Assembly: GCA_025464915.1 (NCBI GenBank)
Contig: JAODNF010000029.1
Span: 1-7,723, forward strand
Source of the DNA: Frankiales bacterium
GTDB lineage: Bacteria > Actinomycetota > Actinomycetes > Mycobacteriales > SCTD01
Length of the DNA stretch: 7,723 bases
Direction of reading: 5' to 3'
This document shows, piece by piece, positions 1 to 5,414 of the stretch (positions within the stretch are counted from its first letter, which is position 1; every line of letters begins with the position of its first letter). Under the pieces are notes generated by a model, which was not told the DNA's origin, made no database searches, and worked only from the letters and a program-made list of their open reading frames with translations. Made by a program: the position numbers and the translations under genes.

Positions 1-317
1 TTGCGGTGGTCCCAGGAGTGGACGGCGACCTCGTGGCCCCCGTCGACGACCTGCCGGGCCACGTCGGGGTAGCGCTCGCACATCTCGCCGAGCAGGAAGA
101 ACGTCGCCCTCGTGTCGAGCTTTGCCAGCAGGTCCAGGAACCGCGGGGTGCTCTGCGCGTCGGGACCGTCGTCGAACGTCAGGGCCACGTGCCCGGCGCG
201 TCCCCGGCCGTTGATGCGCGGCGCGAACCGCTTGCCCATCGGCACGAACGTGGTCATCGGCGCCGCCTGGACGGCAGCGGCCACGGCCCCGCAGGCGAGC
301 AGGGCTCGGCCGATCAT
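1..317 (-). CDS. Polysaccharide deacetylase (NodB family), N-terminal part, cut by window edge
   Basis: I translated this reading frame by hand from the ATG at 317-315. About 105 residues lie in the window and the gene runs off the left edge. The N-terminus (residues 1-20, MIGRALLACGAVAAAVQAAP) is a short hydrophobic signal or membrane anchor, so the enzyme should act outside the membrane. The NodB landmarks are intact: TFDDGPD at 47-53 (catalytic Asp and metal Asp), ATFFLLGE at 71-78, and GHEVAVHSWDH at 94-104, which supplies the two metal-binding histidines of the HxxxH motif. Family knowledge: these are metal-dependent de-N-acetylases of GlcNAc-containing glycans; the substrate here cannot be read. 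The start lies 10 nt after the stop of the glycosyltransferase gene, with a GAGG overlapping that stop as a possible ribosome site, so the two are almost certainly co-transcribed. Family assignment is confident; the C-terminal half is not visible. Confidence 0.92.
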   Translation of the reverse strand, partial: MIGRALLACGAVAAAVQAAPMTTFVPMGKRFAPRINGRGRAGHVALTFDDGPDAQSTPRFLDLLAKLDTRATFFLLGEMCERYPDVARQVVDGGHEVAVHSWDHR

Positions 318-327
318 GGGCCCAGCC

Positions 328-2103
328 TCAGGACTCGTCGGTGAAGACGTCCGCGAGCGGGCGCTGGGGCAGAGCTCTGCCGGTGGTCAGTGCCGTCAGC
401 GCCTTGAGGTCCTGCTCGACCTGCGTGGAGGTCCGGCCGCGCTCGTCGAGGATGACCACGTCGCCGAGCTTGACGTCGGCCGGCAGCACGCCGTCGCGCA
501 CGATCACCTTGCTGAGCGCCAGGCGGACCTTGTGGTCGCGCGCGACCGTCCACTCGACGATGCCCGGCGCCTTCAGGCACACGACGCGGGGGCGCTCGCC
601 GGGGGCGTAGGACACGGCCTGGGCGGCGTTGTTCATCGACTTCTGCAGGGTGCGCGGGTTGCGGCTGCGCACGCCCGTGTCGGCGCCGACGACGCTGATC
701 CCCTCGGAGACGAGGGCCTGCACGTCGGTCGCGGTCGGCGCGTTGCCGCTGTGCCGGACGGCGACCGTCGTGGAGTAGCTGCGCAGCGCGTTGACGACCT
801 TCGCGTCGGCAACCTGGTCGTGGTCGACGAGGGCGGCGACGTAGACGGCGCGCTTGCTGTTGGCGACGCCGACGCCGTGCTCGCTGGCCTGGGCCACGCC
901 GAAGGAGACGGCGGTGATGGAGAGGGGTACGCCGGCAGCGACCGCCCCTACGCGGGTCGCCCACGTGCGTGCCGCCGGGCGCTGCGGGACGACGACGGGT
1001 GCCTGGGCGAGCTCGAGGAGCTCTTCGGTCGGGTCGGTGAGGAACATGCCGCGCGCACGGGCCACCATCGCGGCGCCCTCGTCCGTGCGGGACAGCCGGC
1101 GGATCTCGCCGATGAGCTCGTCCTCGGATGTCGCGTCGGCGGCGACGCCGGCGTTCTTCATGGCGAGGGAGTTGCGGTGGCCGTGGCCCGGCAGGCAGGC
1201 GTAGCCGATGACGGGGACGCCGATGGCGAAGCCCTCGAGGCACGACAGGCCACCCGCGTTGTGGATCATCACGTCCGAGGCGGCCAGCAGGCGGCGTACC
1301 TCCTTCGTCCATCCGAGGCCGATGATCCCGGCCTCGTTGTCGAGCTCCTTGAGCAGGTCCTCGTTGCGGCCGCACAGCACGACCGGGACGCCGACGCCGG
1401 CGTCACGGATGGCCCGCGCCGTGTCGCCGATGTTGCCGACGCCCCAGGACCCACCGACGAGCAGCACCAGGTGCTGGTCGTCGGTGAGACCGAGCAGCTC
1501 GCGCCCGGTGCTGCGCTCGTCGGCCGTGGCGGGCTCGAGGAACGTGTCGGGCAGGACCGGGCCGACAGCCTCGGCGTGGACGCCGACGCGGTTGATCGAC
1601 TCGACGGCACTGCCGTGCCAGACGGTGAAGTTCTTGTCGAGGCCCTTGTGCAGCCACAGCGCGTGCACGTCGACGTCGGTGAGGAAGCCGACGGCGGGGA
1701 TCGGGAGCTTGCCGGCCTTGCGCAGTGCTCCGGTCGCCTGGCAGCCGAGCGGGTAGGTCGAGATGACGACGTCGTAGTCGCGTGCGAGCTTGCGGACCTT
1801 GCGCTTGCCCATCTGGCCCAGCCACTGGGCGATGGGGGAGATGACGCCCTGGTCCATCTTCCCGTAGAGCCACTCGTAGGACGCGGGCGCGTGCTTGAGC
1901 TGCTGCTGGTAGAAGCCGCGGTAGAAGGGGCCCATCCGGCCGGGGAGCATCTCGAGGTAGTCGAAGACCTTGGCGTCGGCGCCGCGGGCGTGCAGGCGAC
2001 GCTCGAGCTCGTAGGCGACGCCGTCGTGACCCGCGCCCATCGCAGCGCTGATGATCATCACAGCAGGCACGTCAGAGGTCGCTCGTGCGCGCGCACGGGG
2101 CAC
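328..2103 (-). CDS. GT-B glycosyltransferase (MGDG synthase/MurG-like) with one TM segment and a degenerate NodB-like C-terminal domain
   Basis: 591 residues. The GTG start at 2103 is chosen because a strong GGAGGT (2109-2114) sits 5 nt upstream. Residues 14-185 resemble the N-terminal domain of MGDG synthase/processive diacylglycerol glucosyltransferases, with GAGH at 23-26. Residues 210-365 are the nucleotide-sugar domain, with LLVGGSWG (214-221), HNAGGLSCLEG (281-291) and GHGHRNSLAMKNAG (306-319). This predicts transfer of a sugar from a nucleotide donor to a lipid or lipid-linked acceptor at the cytoplasmic face; donor and acceptor are unknown. Residues 385-405 form a probable single membrane helix. 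Residues 418-587 keep the spacing of a NodB fold: a VYVAALVDHD strand where LTFDDGPD should be, SEGISVVGADTG where GHEVAVHSWDH should be, and a late KLGDVVILDERGR strand (545-557). The catalytic residues are missing, so I infer a pseudoenzyme domain outside the membrane. The next gene is an intact NodB deacetylase. The GT call is strong; the dead NodB reading is an inference. Confidence 0.88.
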   Translation of the reverse strand: MPRARARATSDVPAVMIISAAMGAGHDGVAYELERRLHARGADAKVFDYLEMLPGRMGPFYRGFYQQQLKHAPASYEWLYGKMDQGVISPIAQWLGQMGKRKVRKLARDYDVVISTYPLGCQATGALRKAGKLPIPAVGFLTDVDVHALWLHKGLDKNFTVWHGSAVESINRVGVHAEAVGPVLPDTFLEPATADERSTGRELLGLTDDQHLVLLVGGSWGVGNIGDTARAIRDAGVGVPVVLCGRNEDLLKELDNEAGIIGLGWTKEVRRLLAASDVMIHNAGGLSCLEGFAIGVPVIGYACLPGHGHRNSLAMKNAGVAADATSEDELIGEIRRLSRTDEGAAMVARARGMFLTDPTEELLELAQAPVVVPQRPAARTWATRVGAVAAGVPLSITAVSFGVAQASEHGVGVANSKRAVYVAALVDHDQVADAKVVNALRSYSTTVAVRHSGNAPTATDVQALVSEGISVVGADTGVRSRNPRTLQKSMNNAAQAVSYAPGERPRVVCLKAPGIVEWTVARDHKVRLALSKVIVRDGVLPADVKLGDVVILDERGRTSTQVEQDLKALTALTTGRALPQRPLADVFTDES

Positions 2104-2108
2104 CGCGC

Positions 2109-2114
2109 ACCTCC
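2109..2114 (-). promoter_or_regulatory. Shine-Dalgarno site fixing the GTG start of the glycosyltransferase
   Basis: GGAGGT on the minus strand lies 5 nt before the GTG at 2103. It is the best ribosome site seen in the window and argues against later starts such as the ATG at residue 16. Confidence 0.75.
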
Positions 2115-2124
2115 ACAGGACCGT

Positions 2125-2144
2125 GGCCGCCCACGCTGGCGGCC
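2125..2144 (-). promoter_or_regulatory. Leader hairpin just upstream of the glycosyltransferase ribosome site
   Basis: A perfect 7-bp inverted repeat (GGCCGCC, 6-nt loop, GGCGGCC) ends 10 nt before the GGAGGT ribosome site. In RNA it would be a stable leader stem that could affect translation initiation or mRNA stability. The repeat is directly visible; any regulatory role is inferred, and such stems arise fairly often by chance in DNA this GC-rich. Confidence 0.3.
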
Positions 2145-2225
2145 CTCGTTGATCAAGTGTGCCAGGTGAGAGCTGTGAGCGCGCGAAGGTTTGCCCCTCG
2201 GCGTGGTGAGAGGTCCGTCACTGTG

Positions 2226-2240
2226 CGTCAACGCGTGACG
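2226..2240. promoter_or_regulatory. 15-bp operator-like inverted repeat (CGTCA-N5-TGACG)
   Basis: CGTCA and TGACG flank a 5-nt centre. A further TGACG on the minus strand lies 10 bp from the first, so there are three half-sites about one helical turn apart. It lies about 120 bp upstream of the glycosyltransferase start. The geometry suits a dimeric repressor or activator; no regulator gene is in the window. The minus strand also reads TTGACG here, which could be a -35 element, but I see no convincing -10 at the right distance. Confidence 0.3.
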
Positions 2241-2272
2241 AGCCGCACCACCGCGTGGGCGTGTCGCTGCCC

Positions 2273-2282
2273 TACCCGGGTA
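2273..2282. promoter_or_regulatory. 10-bp perfect palindrome upstream of the glycosyltransferase operon
   Basis: TACCCGGGTA reads the same on both strands. It lies between the strong hairpin at 2304-2340 and the inverted repeat at 2226-2240, where a promoter for the glycosyltransferase-deacetylase pair would be expected. It could be a small operator; chance is a serious alternative. Confidence 0.2.
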
Positions 2283-2303
2283 CCTGCCACCCCGAACATA
2301 GGA

Positions 2304-2340
2304 CGAGGCCCCTTCCATGTAGGAGATGGAAGGGGCCTCG
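2304..2340 (-). terminator. Perfect 15-bp hairpin at the 3' boundary of the GCAA-hairpin array
   Basis: The arms 2304-2318 and 2326-2340 (each with the AGGCCCCTTCCAT core or its complement) pair perfectly over 15 bp around a 7-nt loop. It is by far the strongest simple hairpin in the window. On the minus strand it comes 19 nt after the last GCAA hairpin, fitting a factor-independent terminator of an RNA running from about 3030. There is no real U-tract after it (TCCTATGTT on the minus strand), which is common for actinobacterial terminators. Because it sits upstream of the glycosyltransferase on the same strand, it could instead be a conditional attenuator. Confidence 0.65.
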
Positions 2341-2359
2341 CGACGGTCCCGGTGCCCCA

Positions 2360-2916
2360 GATCGGTCTTGCGACACGACCCTGGCCTTCCGGACCCGCGT
2401 GGACCCGTCTCGCCGGCTGCCCTTGCGGGTGCCCTGCCGACCTGGTCCCCGGTCCTGGCCGGCGTCCGCCTTGCGGCGGTGCCCTGCCCGGTCCGGTCGG
2501 ACCTGCCTGCCGGCCTGCCTTGCGGCTGCCCTGCCTCTCGGTCCCCGGCTGTCGCCGGCTGCGCCTTGCGGCGTGCCCTGCGGCCTCCGGTGGGACCTGA
2601 GTGCGGACCTGCCTTGCGGCCGTCCCGCCTCTCGGTCCCGTGGTCCTGAGTCCCAGCTGGCCTTGCGGCTGCTCTGTCTCTCGGTCCTGGGCTCCGGTGC
2701 CGTTGCGCCTTGCGGCGGTCCGTCCGGTGGCCCCGGGCCCGGTGCCGGGCTGCCTTGCGGCGGCCCTGTCCGTAGCCCGTTGTCGCTGGATCCCGCTGCC
2801 GGTGACCTTCGCCTTCGGCGTCACCCGAGTTGCCCCGTCGTCGCCGTAAGCGCTGTCTGCCGCCCTCGGTCCTTGCGACGCCGCTCCGTGTCCAGCGCCT
2901 GCTCTTGCGAGCTGAC
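2360..2916 (-). repeat. Degenerate tandem repeat of about 48 nt, twelve hairpin units
   Basis: Hairpin positions, low to high coordinate: 2360-2380, 2415-2433, 2461-2483, 2512-2530, 2557-2577, 2605-2625, 2655-2673, 2706-2717, 2747-2766, 2801-2825 (variant with a GGTGAC/GTCACC 6-bp outer stem and no GCAA), 2869-2879 (five-base GCAAG loop) and 2897-2916. From the second to the ninth the loop-to-loop spacing is 45-49 nt. The linkers between well-formed units are 26-29 nt and share a minus-strand consensus close to GGACCGAGAGGCAG. Some linkers can form their own 5-bp hairpin with a tetraloop (2490-2503, 2545-2558). Spacing is not held to multiples of three, which argues against a repeat protein. 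The units at 2801-2916 are more diverged and irregularly spaced. Confidence 0.85.
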
Positions 2917-3038
2917 CCCGAACAGCGTTCCGGCCGCCAGCGGCCTTCGTCGTACCCCCTCGCCGGTCCGGTCTCCCGGTCCTGCGCGGCTCCGGAAGTC
3001 GCCCCCCGGGTGGTCCGTCGTTCCTTCTGGCTGGGGGA

Positions 3039-3067
3039 TGTCTAGTGCTCTGTGACGCGCAGCACAA
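3039..3067 (-). promoter_or_regulatory. Weak candidate promoter for the minus-strand repeat RNA
   Basis: On the minus strand TTGTGC (3062-3067) and TAGACA (3039-3044) are 17 nt apart, the right spacing for a housekeeping-sigma promoter, and would start a transcript near 3032, just ahead of the hairpin array. Both hexamers match their consensus only at about half the positions, so this is a placement guess. Confidence 0.25.
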
Positions 3068-3110
3068 GCCCTGGGAACAAAGAAGTTTCGACCAGTTCTG
3101 CCGCCCACAG

Positions 3111-3198
3111 GATGTCCCCAGGCCGCCCGCGTGTCGTCCCCAGTTCACTCCGGTTATGCACCGGTTGTGCACCGCTCCGTCCCCACCCTGTGGACATC
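3111..3198. promoter_or_regulatory. Long-spaced inverted repeat GATGTCCNCAGG enclosing the 3150-3174 site
   Basis: GATGTCCCCAGG on the plus strand (3111-3122) and GATGTCCACAGG on the minus strand (3187-3198) are 12-nt inverted copies with one mismatch, 64 nt apart. The 11-nt tandem repeat lies between them, so the whole 88-bp block is symmetric around a likely protein-binding site. It lies between the M23 stop and the putative repeat RNA and encodes no gene I can support. Confidence 0.35.
3150..3174. promoter_or_regulatory. Operator-like site: 11-nt tandem repeat that also forms TGCAC-N5-GTGCA
   Basis: CCGGTTATGCA (3150-3160) is followed directly by CCGGTTGTGCA (3161-3171), one mismatch, then CCG. 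The same bases give a perfect inverted repeat TGCAC/GTGCA (3157-3161 and 3167-3171). An 11-bp period places the copies on the same helix face, as expected for a regulator dimer. It is 83 bp upstream of the -35 of the putative repeat-RNA promoter. The repeats are certain; the function is inferred. Confidence 0.4.
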
Positions 3199-3256
3199 TC
3201 CGGGGCGTCGGCGCTGGAAGGCGGACGAGGTCACATCGTCGGCGGCGGACCTGCTC

Positions 3257-4378
3257 TCAGAGCGCGACACCGTGGGCGCGCAGCCAGCCGATCGGGTCGA
3301 CGGCCCGGTCGTCGACCCGGACCTCGGCGTGCAGGTGCGGCCCGGTCGACTCGCCCTCGGAGCCGACGAGGGCGATCACCTGGCCCGCGTGGACGGGGCC
3401 GCTCTCGACGACGATCCGCGACACGTGCCCGTAGACGGTGGTCACGCCGCCGGGATGGCTGAGCACGACCTCCTGTCCGAAGCCGCGGGCCGGTCCGGCA
3501 TAGAGCACCACGCCGTCCGACATGGCATAGACCGGCGCCCCGTAGGGCGCGCCGACGTCGATGCCGTCGTGGAACTTCACGACGTGCTCGATGGGGTGCA
3601 TCCGGTAGCCGAAGCCGGAGGTGAGGTGGCCGCCGACGATCGGGAACACCCAGCCGCCGCGCACGACGCGGTTCGTGCGGACGTACTGGACGGCGGTGAC
3701 GGTCGTTCCGGGGGCTGCCGCTCGGGCCAGCCTGGCGCTGTCCTCCGACGGGCGCTGCGGGGCGCTGAGCAGCAGGCCCGTGCCGGCAGTGAGACCGAGC
3801 TCCTCGGCGCGCTGGCTGTCCACGACCAGGCCGATGCCCGGGATCGCGGTCGTCGTGAACGACCCGACCCGCAGCCTGGAGGGGAACGTGCCCTGCATGA
3901 GGACCTCGCCGCCGAGCGGGAGCTCGTAGGCGCGGCCGACGACGTGGGCGACCGCCCCGTCACCGGCGGCGACGGACTGCCAGACGGCGGTCGACTCTGC
4001 GGTCCCCTTGGGAGTCCACGCGCGGAAGGTCGACGGGTCGACGCCGAGGGCGGTGGTCTTGCCCTTCTCGACGAAGACCTTGCCGGCGCTCACGAGCAGG
4101 GCCGCCTTCGCTCCGGTGGCGCTCATGAGGCGCTTCACCTGGGCTGGGGTGAACGGCTGGTCGGACGTCACGAGAACCGTCGTGGGGATGCGCTGCTTGA
4201 GCGCTGCCACCGGGGGCACGGGGGTCGCGGTCGGGGTCGGGGTCGCGCCGACCGGTGCGGTGGTCGTCGTGGTGTGGCGCGCGAGGACCAGGCCGCCGCC
4301 CGCGACGGTGAGCCCGAGGGCGAGCAGCGCGACGGGGAGTGCCTTCAGCACTCGCGGCGAGACGCGCACGGACCCCAT
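3257..4378 (-). CDS. Membrane-anchored M23 family metallopeptidase with an extra MacB/FtsX-like extracytoplasmic domain
   Basis: 373 residues. Residues 12-33 form one membrane helix or uncleaved signal, followed by a Thr/Pro-rich linker (36-56). Residues about 63-207 are an extra domain with PSTFRAWTP (115-123), GTAESTAVWQSVAAGDG (125-141) and an RAEELGL element (190-196). These resemble the extracytoplasmic domain of MacB/FtsX-type ABC permeases; that is a pattern match by eye. The C-terminal LytM/M23 domain (about 245-365) is complete: HDGID (H270, D274), YGH (H318) and STGPHLH (H348, H350) give the zinc ligands and catalytic histidines. The predicted role is cutting peptidoglycan cross-links or stem peptides outside the cell. 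The ATG at 4378 has a poorly spaced GGGGA; a GTG at residue 4 (4369) is an equally possible start. The gene lies 31 nt after the SDR gene and is probably the last gene of that operon. Confidence 0.93.
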   Translation of the reverse strand: MGSVRVSPRVLKALPVALLALGLTVAGGGLVLARHTTTTTAPVGATPTPTATPVPPVAALKQRIPTTVLVTSDQPFTPAQVKRLMSATGAKAALLVSAGKVFVEKGKTTALGVDPSTFRAWTPKGTAESTAVWQSVAAGDGAVAHVVGRAYELPLGGEVLMQGTFPSRLRVGSFTTTAIPGIGLVVDSQRAEELGLTAGTGLLLSAPQRPSEDSARLARAAAPGTTVTAVQYVRTNRVVRGGWVFPIVGGHLTSGFGYRMHPIEHVVKFHDGIDVGAPYGAPVYAMSDGVVLYAGPARGFGQEVVLSHPGGVTTVYGHVSRIVVESGPVHAGQVIALVGSEGESTGPHLHAEVRVDDRAVDPIGWLRAHGVAL

Positions 4379-4409
4379 GGTCCCCGCATCGGCCGTTCGA
4401 GCGGGGGAC

Positions 4410-5249
4410 CTAAGAGGGCAGCGGGATGCCCAGGACCTCTTCGGTGATCTCCCAGAGGCGCGCGGCGGTGACCGGGTCGCTGCCCGTCGTGTAGACGTCG
4501 AGCAGGTGCGGCCGGCCGCGCCACTGGTTGAGCAGCTTCGGGCCGACGAACGAGCCGCTCGGGGCGTCGAGGGCCATCAGCGTCGGGCGCGCACCTGCCG
4601 TGGCCGACTGCAGGACCGAGGGGCCGAGGACCTTCGCGGCGGGCACCAGCCAGCCCTGCCCGTTCTCGCGCAGCTGGCGCAGGAACAGGTTGGTCCAGCT
4701 CACACCGGGGTGCGCGGCCACGGTCGGCACCCGGTCGCCGACGCGCCGGTGCAGCTCCTGGGCGAACAGCAGGTTGGCCTGCTTGGTGTTGGCGTAGACC
4801 GACATCGGGTCGTACGCCGGCGGCGTCACGAGCTCCTCGGCAGTGCTGCCGGGGTGCAGCCGGCCGCCTCGGGCGGCGATCGAGCTGATCAGCACGATCC
4901 GCTTCGTCCGGCCGAAGAGCCTCGCGATCAGCGCCGCGTGGCCGAAGTGGTTGGTGCCCATCTGGCGCTCGAGGGCCTGGGTGGTCATGAGCATCGGACC
5001 GCCCATGACGCCGGCGTTGCACACCAGGGCATCGACCTCACCGGTCTGCTCGGCGAACCGCTGGACGCTGTCGAGGTCGGCCAGGTCGAGCTGGCGCACC
5101 TCGAAACCCGGCGCGTCGCGCTGCGAGCGGGCCACGTCGCGGCAGCCGAGCGTCACGTCGGCGCCCTGCTCGCGGAGGGCCTGCGCGGCCTTAAGGCCGA
5201 TGCCGGAGTTGCCCCCGGTGATGACGACCGAACGGCCGCCCCAGGTCAC
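4410..5249 (-). CDS. SDR-family NAD(P)-dependent oxidoreductase (retinol dehydrogenase/WWOX-like)
   Basis: 279 residues forming a complete classical-type short-chain dehydrogenase. The cofactor loop TGGNSGIG is at 11-18, an acidic LDLADL turn at 55-60, NAG at 78-80, the structural Asn in TNHFGH at 100, serines at 122-123, and the catalytic YANTK (Y152, K156), followed by HPG at 180-182. GCRD at 35-38, with Arg after the second strand, suggests a preference for NADP(H). The overall pattern is that of the retinol-dehydrogenase-like branch, but bacterial members have widely differing substrates and none can be named. The start is GTG, and its GTGA overlaps the stop codon of the 50-residue membrane protein, so translation is probably coupled. 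The stop is TAG. The gene lies between a membrane microprotein and a peptidoglycan hydrolase, with no obvious biochemical link. Confidence 0.93.
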   Translation of the reverse strand: MTWGGRSVVITGGNSGIGLKAAQALREQGADVTLGCRDVARSQRDAPGFEVRQLDLADLDSVQRFAEQTGEVDALVCNAGVMGGPMLMTTQALERQMGTNHFGHAALIARLFGRTKRIVLISSIAARGGRLHPGSTAEELVTPPAYDPMSVYANTKQANLLFAQELHRRVGDRVPTVAAHPGVSWTNLFLRQLRENGQGWLVPAAKVLGPSVLQSATAGARPTLMALDAPSGSFVGPKLLNQWRGRPHLLDVYTTGSDPVTAARLWEITEEVLGIPLPS

Positions 5250-5398
5250 TTGAAGTCGGGCGGCGCAGAGGTGACGGCGTTGGGCGTGTTGCTGTAGCCG
5301 GGCTCGACCTTCGTGCCACCGGCCTGCTCGGTCACGGCCCAGACGCCGACGGAGTAGACGACCACGCCGAGGACGGCGGTGATCCAGAGCTTTGCCAT
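5246..5398 (-). CDS. 50-residue single-pass membrane microprotein of unknown function
   Basis: I read this short gene by hand from the ATG at 5398; I do not recognise the family. The translation begins MAKLWITAVLGVVVYSVGVW, so residues 5-22 form one hydrophobic helix. A polar tail follows (about 23-50, ending NAVTSAPPDFK), rich in Gly, Thr, Pro and Asn. Under the positive-inside rule the lone Lys at position 3 puts the tail outside. Evidence that it is real: it starts 16 nt after the recQ stop, and its TGA overlaps the GTG of the SDR gene by four bases, so it fills the gap between the two almost exactly. A weak TAGG lies about 10 nt before the start. It has no similarity I can see to toxins, phage holins or translocase subunits. 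Confidence 0.75.
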   Translation of the reverse strand: MAKLWITAVLGVVVYSVGVWAVTEQAGGTKVEPGYSNTPNAVTSAPPDFK

Positions 5399-5414
5399 GC
5401 CGGACAACCTACCG

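Larger units (their letters stand above)
2304..3032 (-). ncRNA. Candidate structured non-coding RNA (or giant leader) built of repeated GCAA-tetraloop hairpins
   Basis: The stretch lacks a credible protein gene but has dense, repeated RNA structure on the minus strand. Nine hairpins show a two-tier design: an outer stem of 3-4 bp, a 1-2 nt offset, an inner stem of 3-5 bp, and a GCAA loop. The inner stem varies as GCUC/GAGC, GCC/GGC, CGCC/GGCG, CCGCC/GGCGG, CCC/GGG and GUC/GAC. The outer stem varies as GUC/GGC, GGGC/GCCC, AGC/GCU, GGAC/GUCC, GGC/GCC and GGUC/GAUC. Paired changes between copies that keep the pairing are the classic sign of selected RNA structure. GNRA loops appear only on the minus strand; the plus strand gives UUGC loops. 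The 3' end is set by the terminator-like hairpin and the 5' end is a guess from a weak promoter at 3039-3067. I recognise no known RNA family. The function is unknown; it could be a trans-acting RNA, a protein-binding scaffold, or a leader of the glycosyltransferase operon. Confidence 0.55.

Noticed and set aside
112..2169. Long plus-strand open frame of 685 codons
   Set aside because: Antisense to the glycosyltransferase. Its translation is a low-complexity run rich in Asp, Val, Gly and Arg with no recognisable domain; such frames are expected opposite real genes in GC-rich DNA.
2203..2231. Housekeeping promoter with TTGACG as -35 for the glycosyltransferase gene
   Set aside because: TTGACG on the minus strand is a good -35, but the hexamer 17 nt downstream is CACCAC, which does not resemble a -10.
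2360..2916. CRISPR array
   Set aside because: Only 9-10 nt are strongly conserved per unit, the sequence between them is itself similar from unit to unit, spacing is irregular, and no cas genes are present.
2255..3055. 266-codon plus-strand frame with recurring Cys-Gly-Gly-Pro segments
   Set aside because: It is the antisense reading of the GCAA hairpin repeats. The apparent peptide repeats come from the DNA repeat and slip between frames.
2228..3172. 314-codon minus-strand frame running through the hairpin array
   Set aside because: The translation is low complexity (Arg, Gly, Ala, Gln, Pro), has no domain or good ribosome site, and the repeat spacing (45-49 nt, irregular) is not in multiples of three, so the repeats change frame. 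RNA structure explains the pattern better.
3111..3198. Replication origin with DnaA boxes
   Set aside because: TTATGCACC, TTGTGCACC and minus-strand ATGTCCACA resemble DnaA boxes, but they have one or two mismatches each, there are only three, no AT-rich unwinding region is present, and no dnaA or dnaN gene is near.
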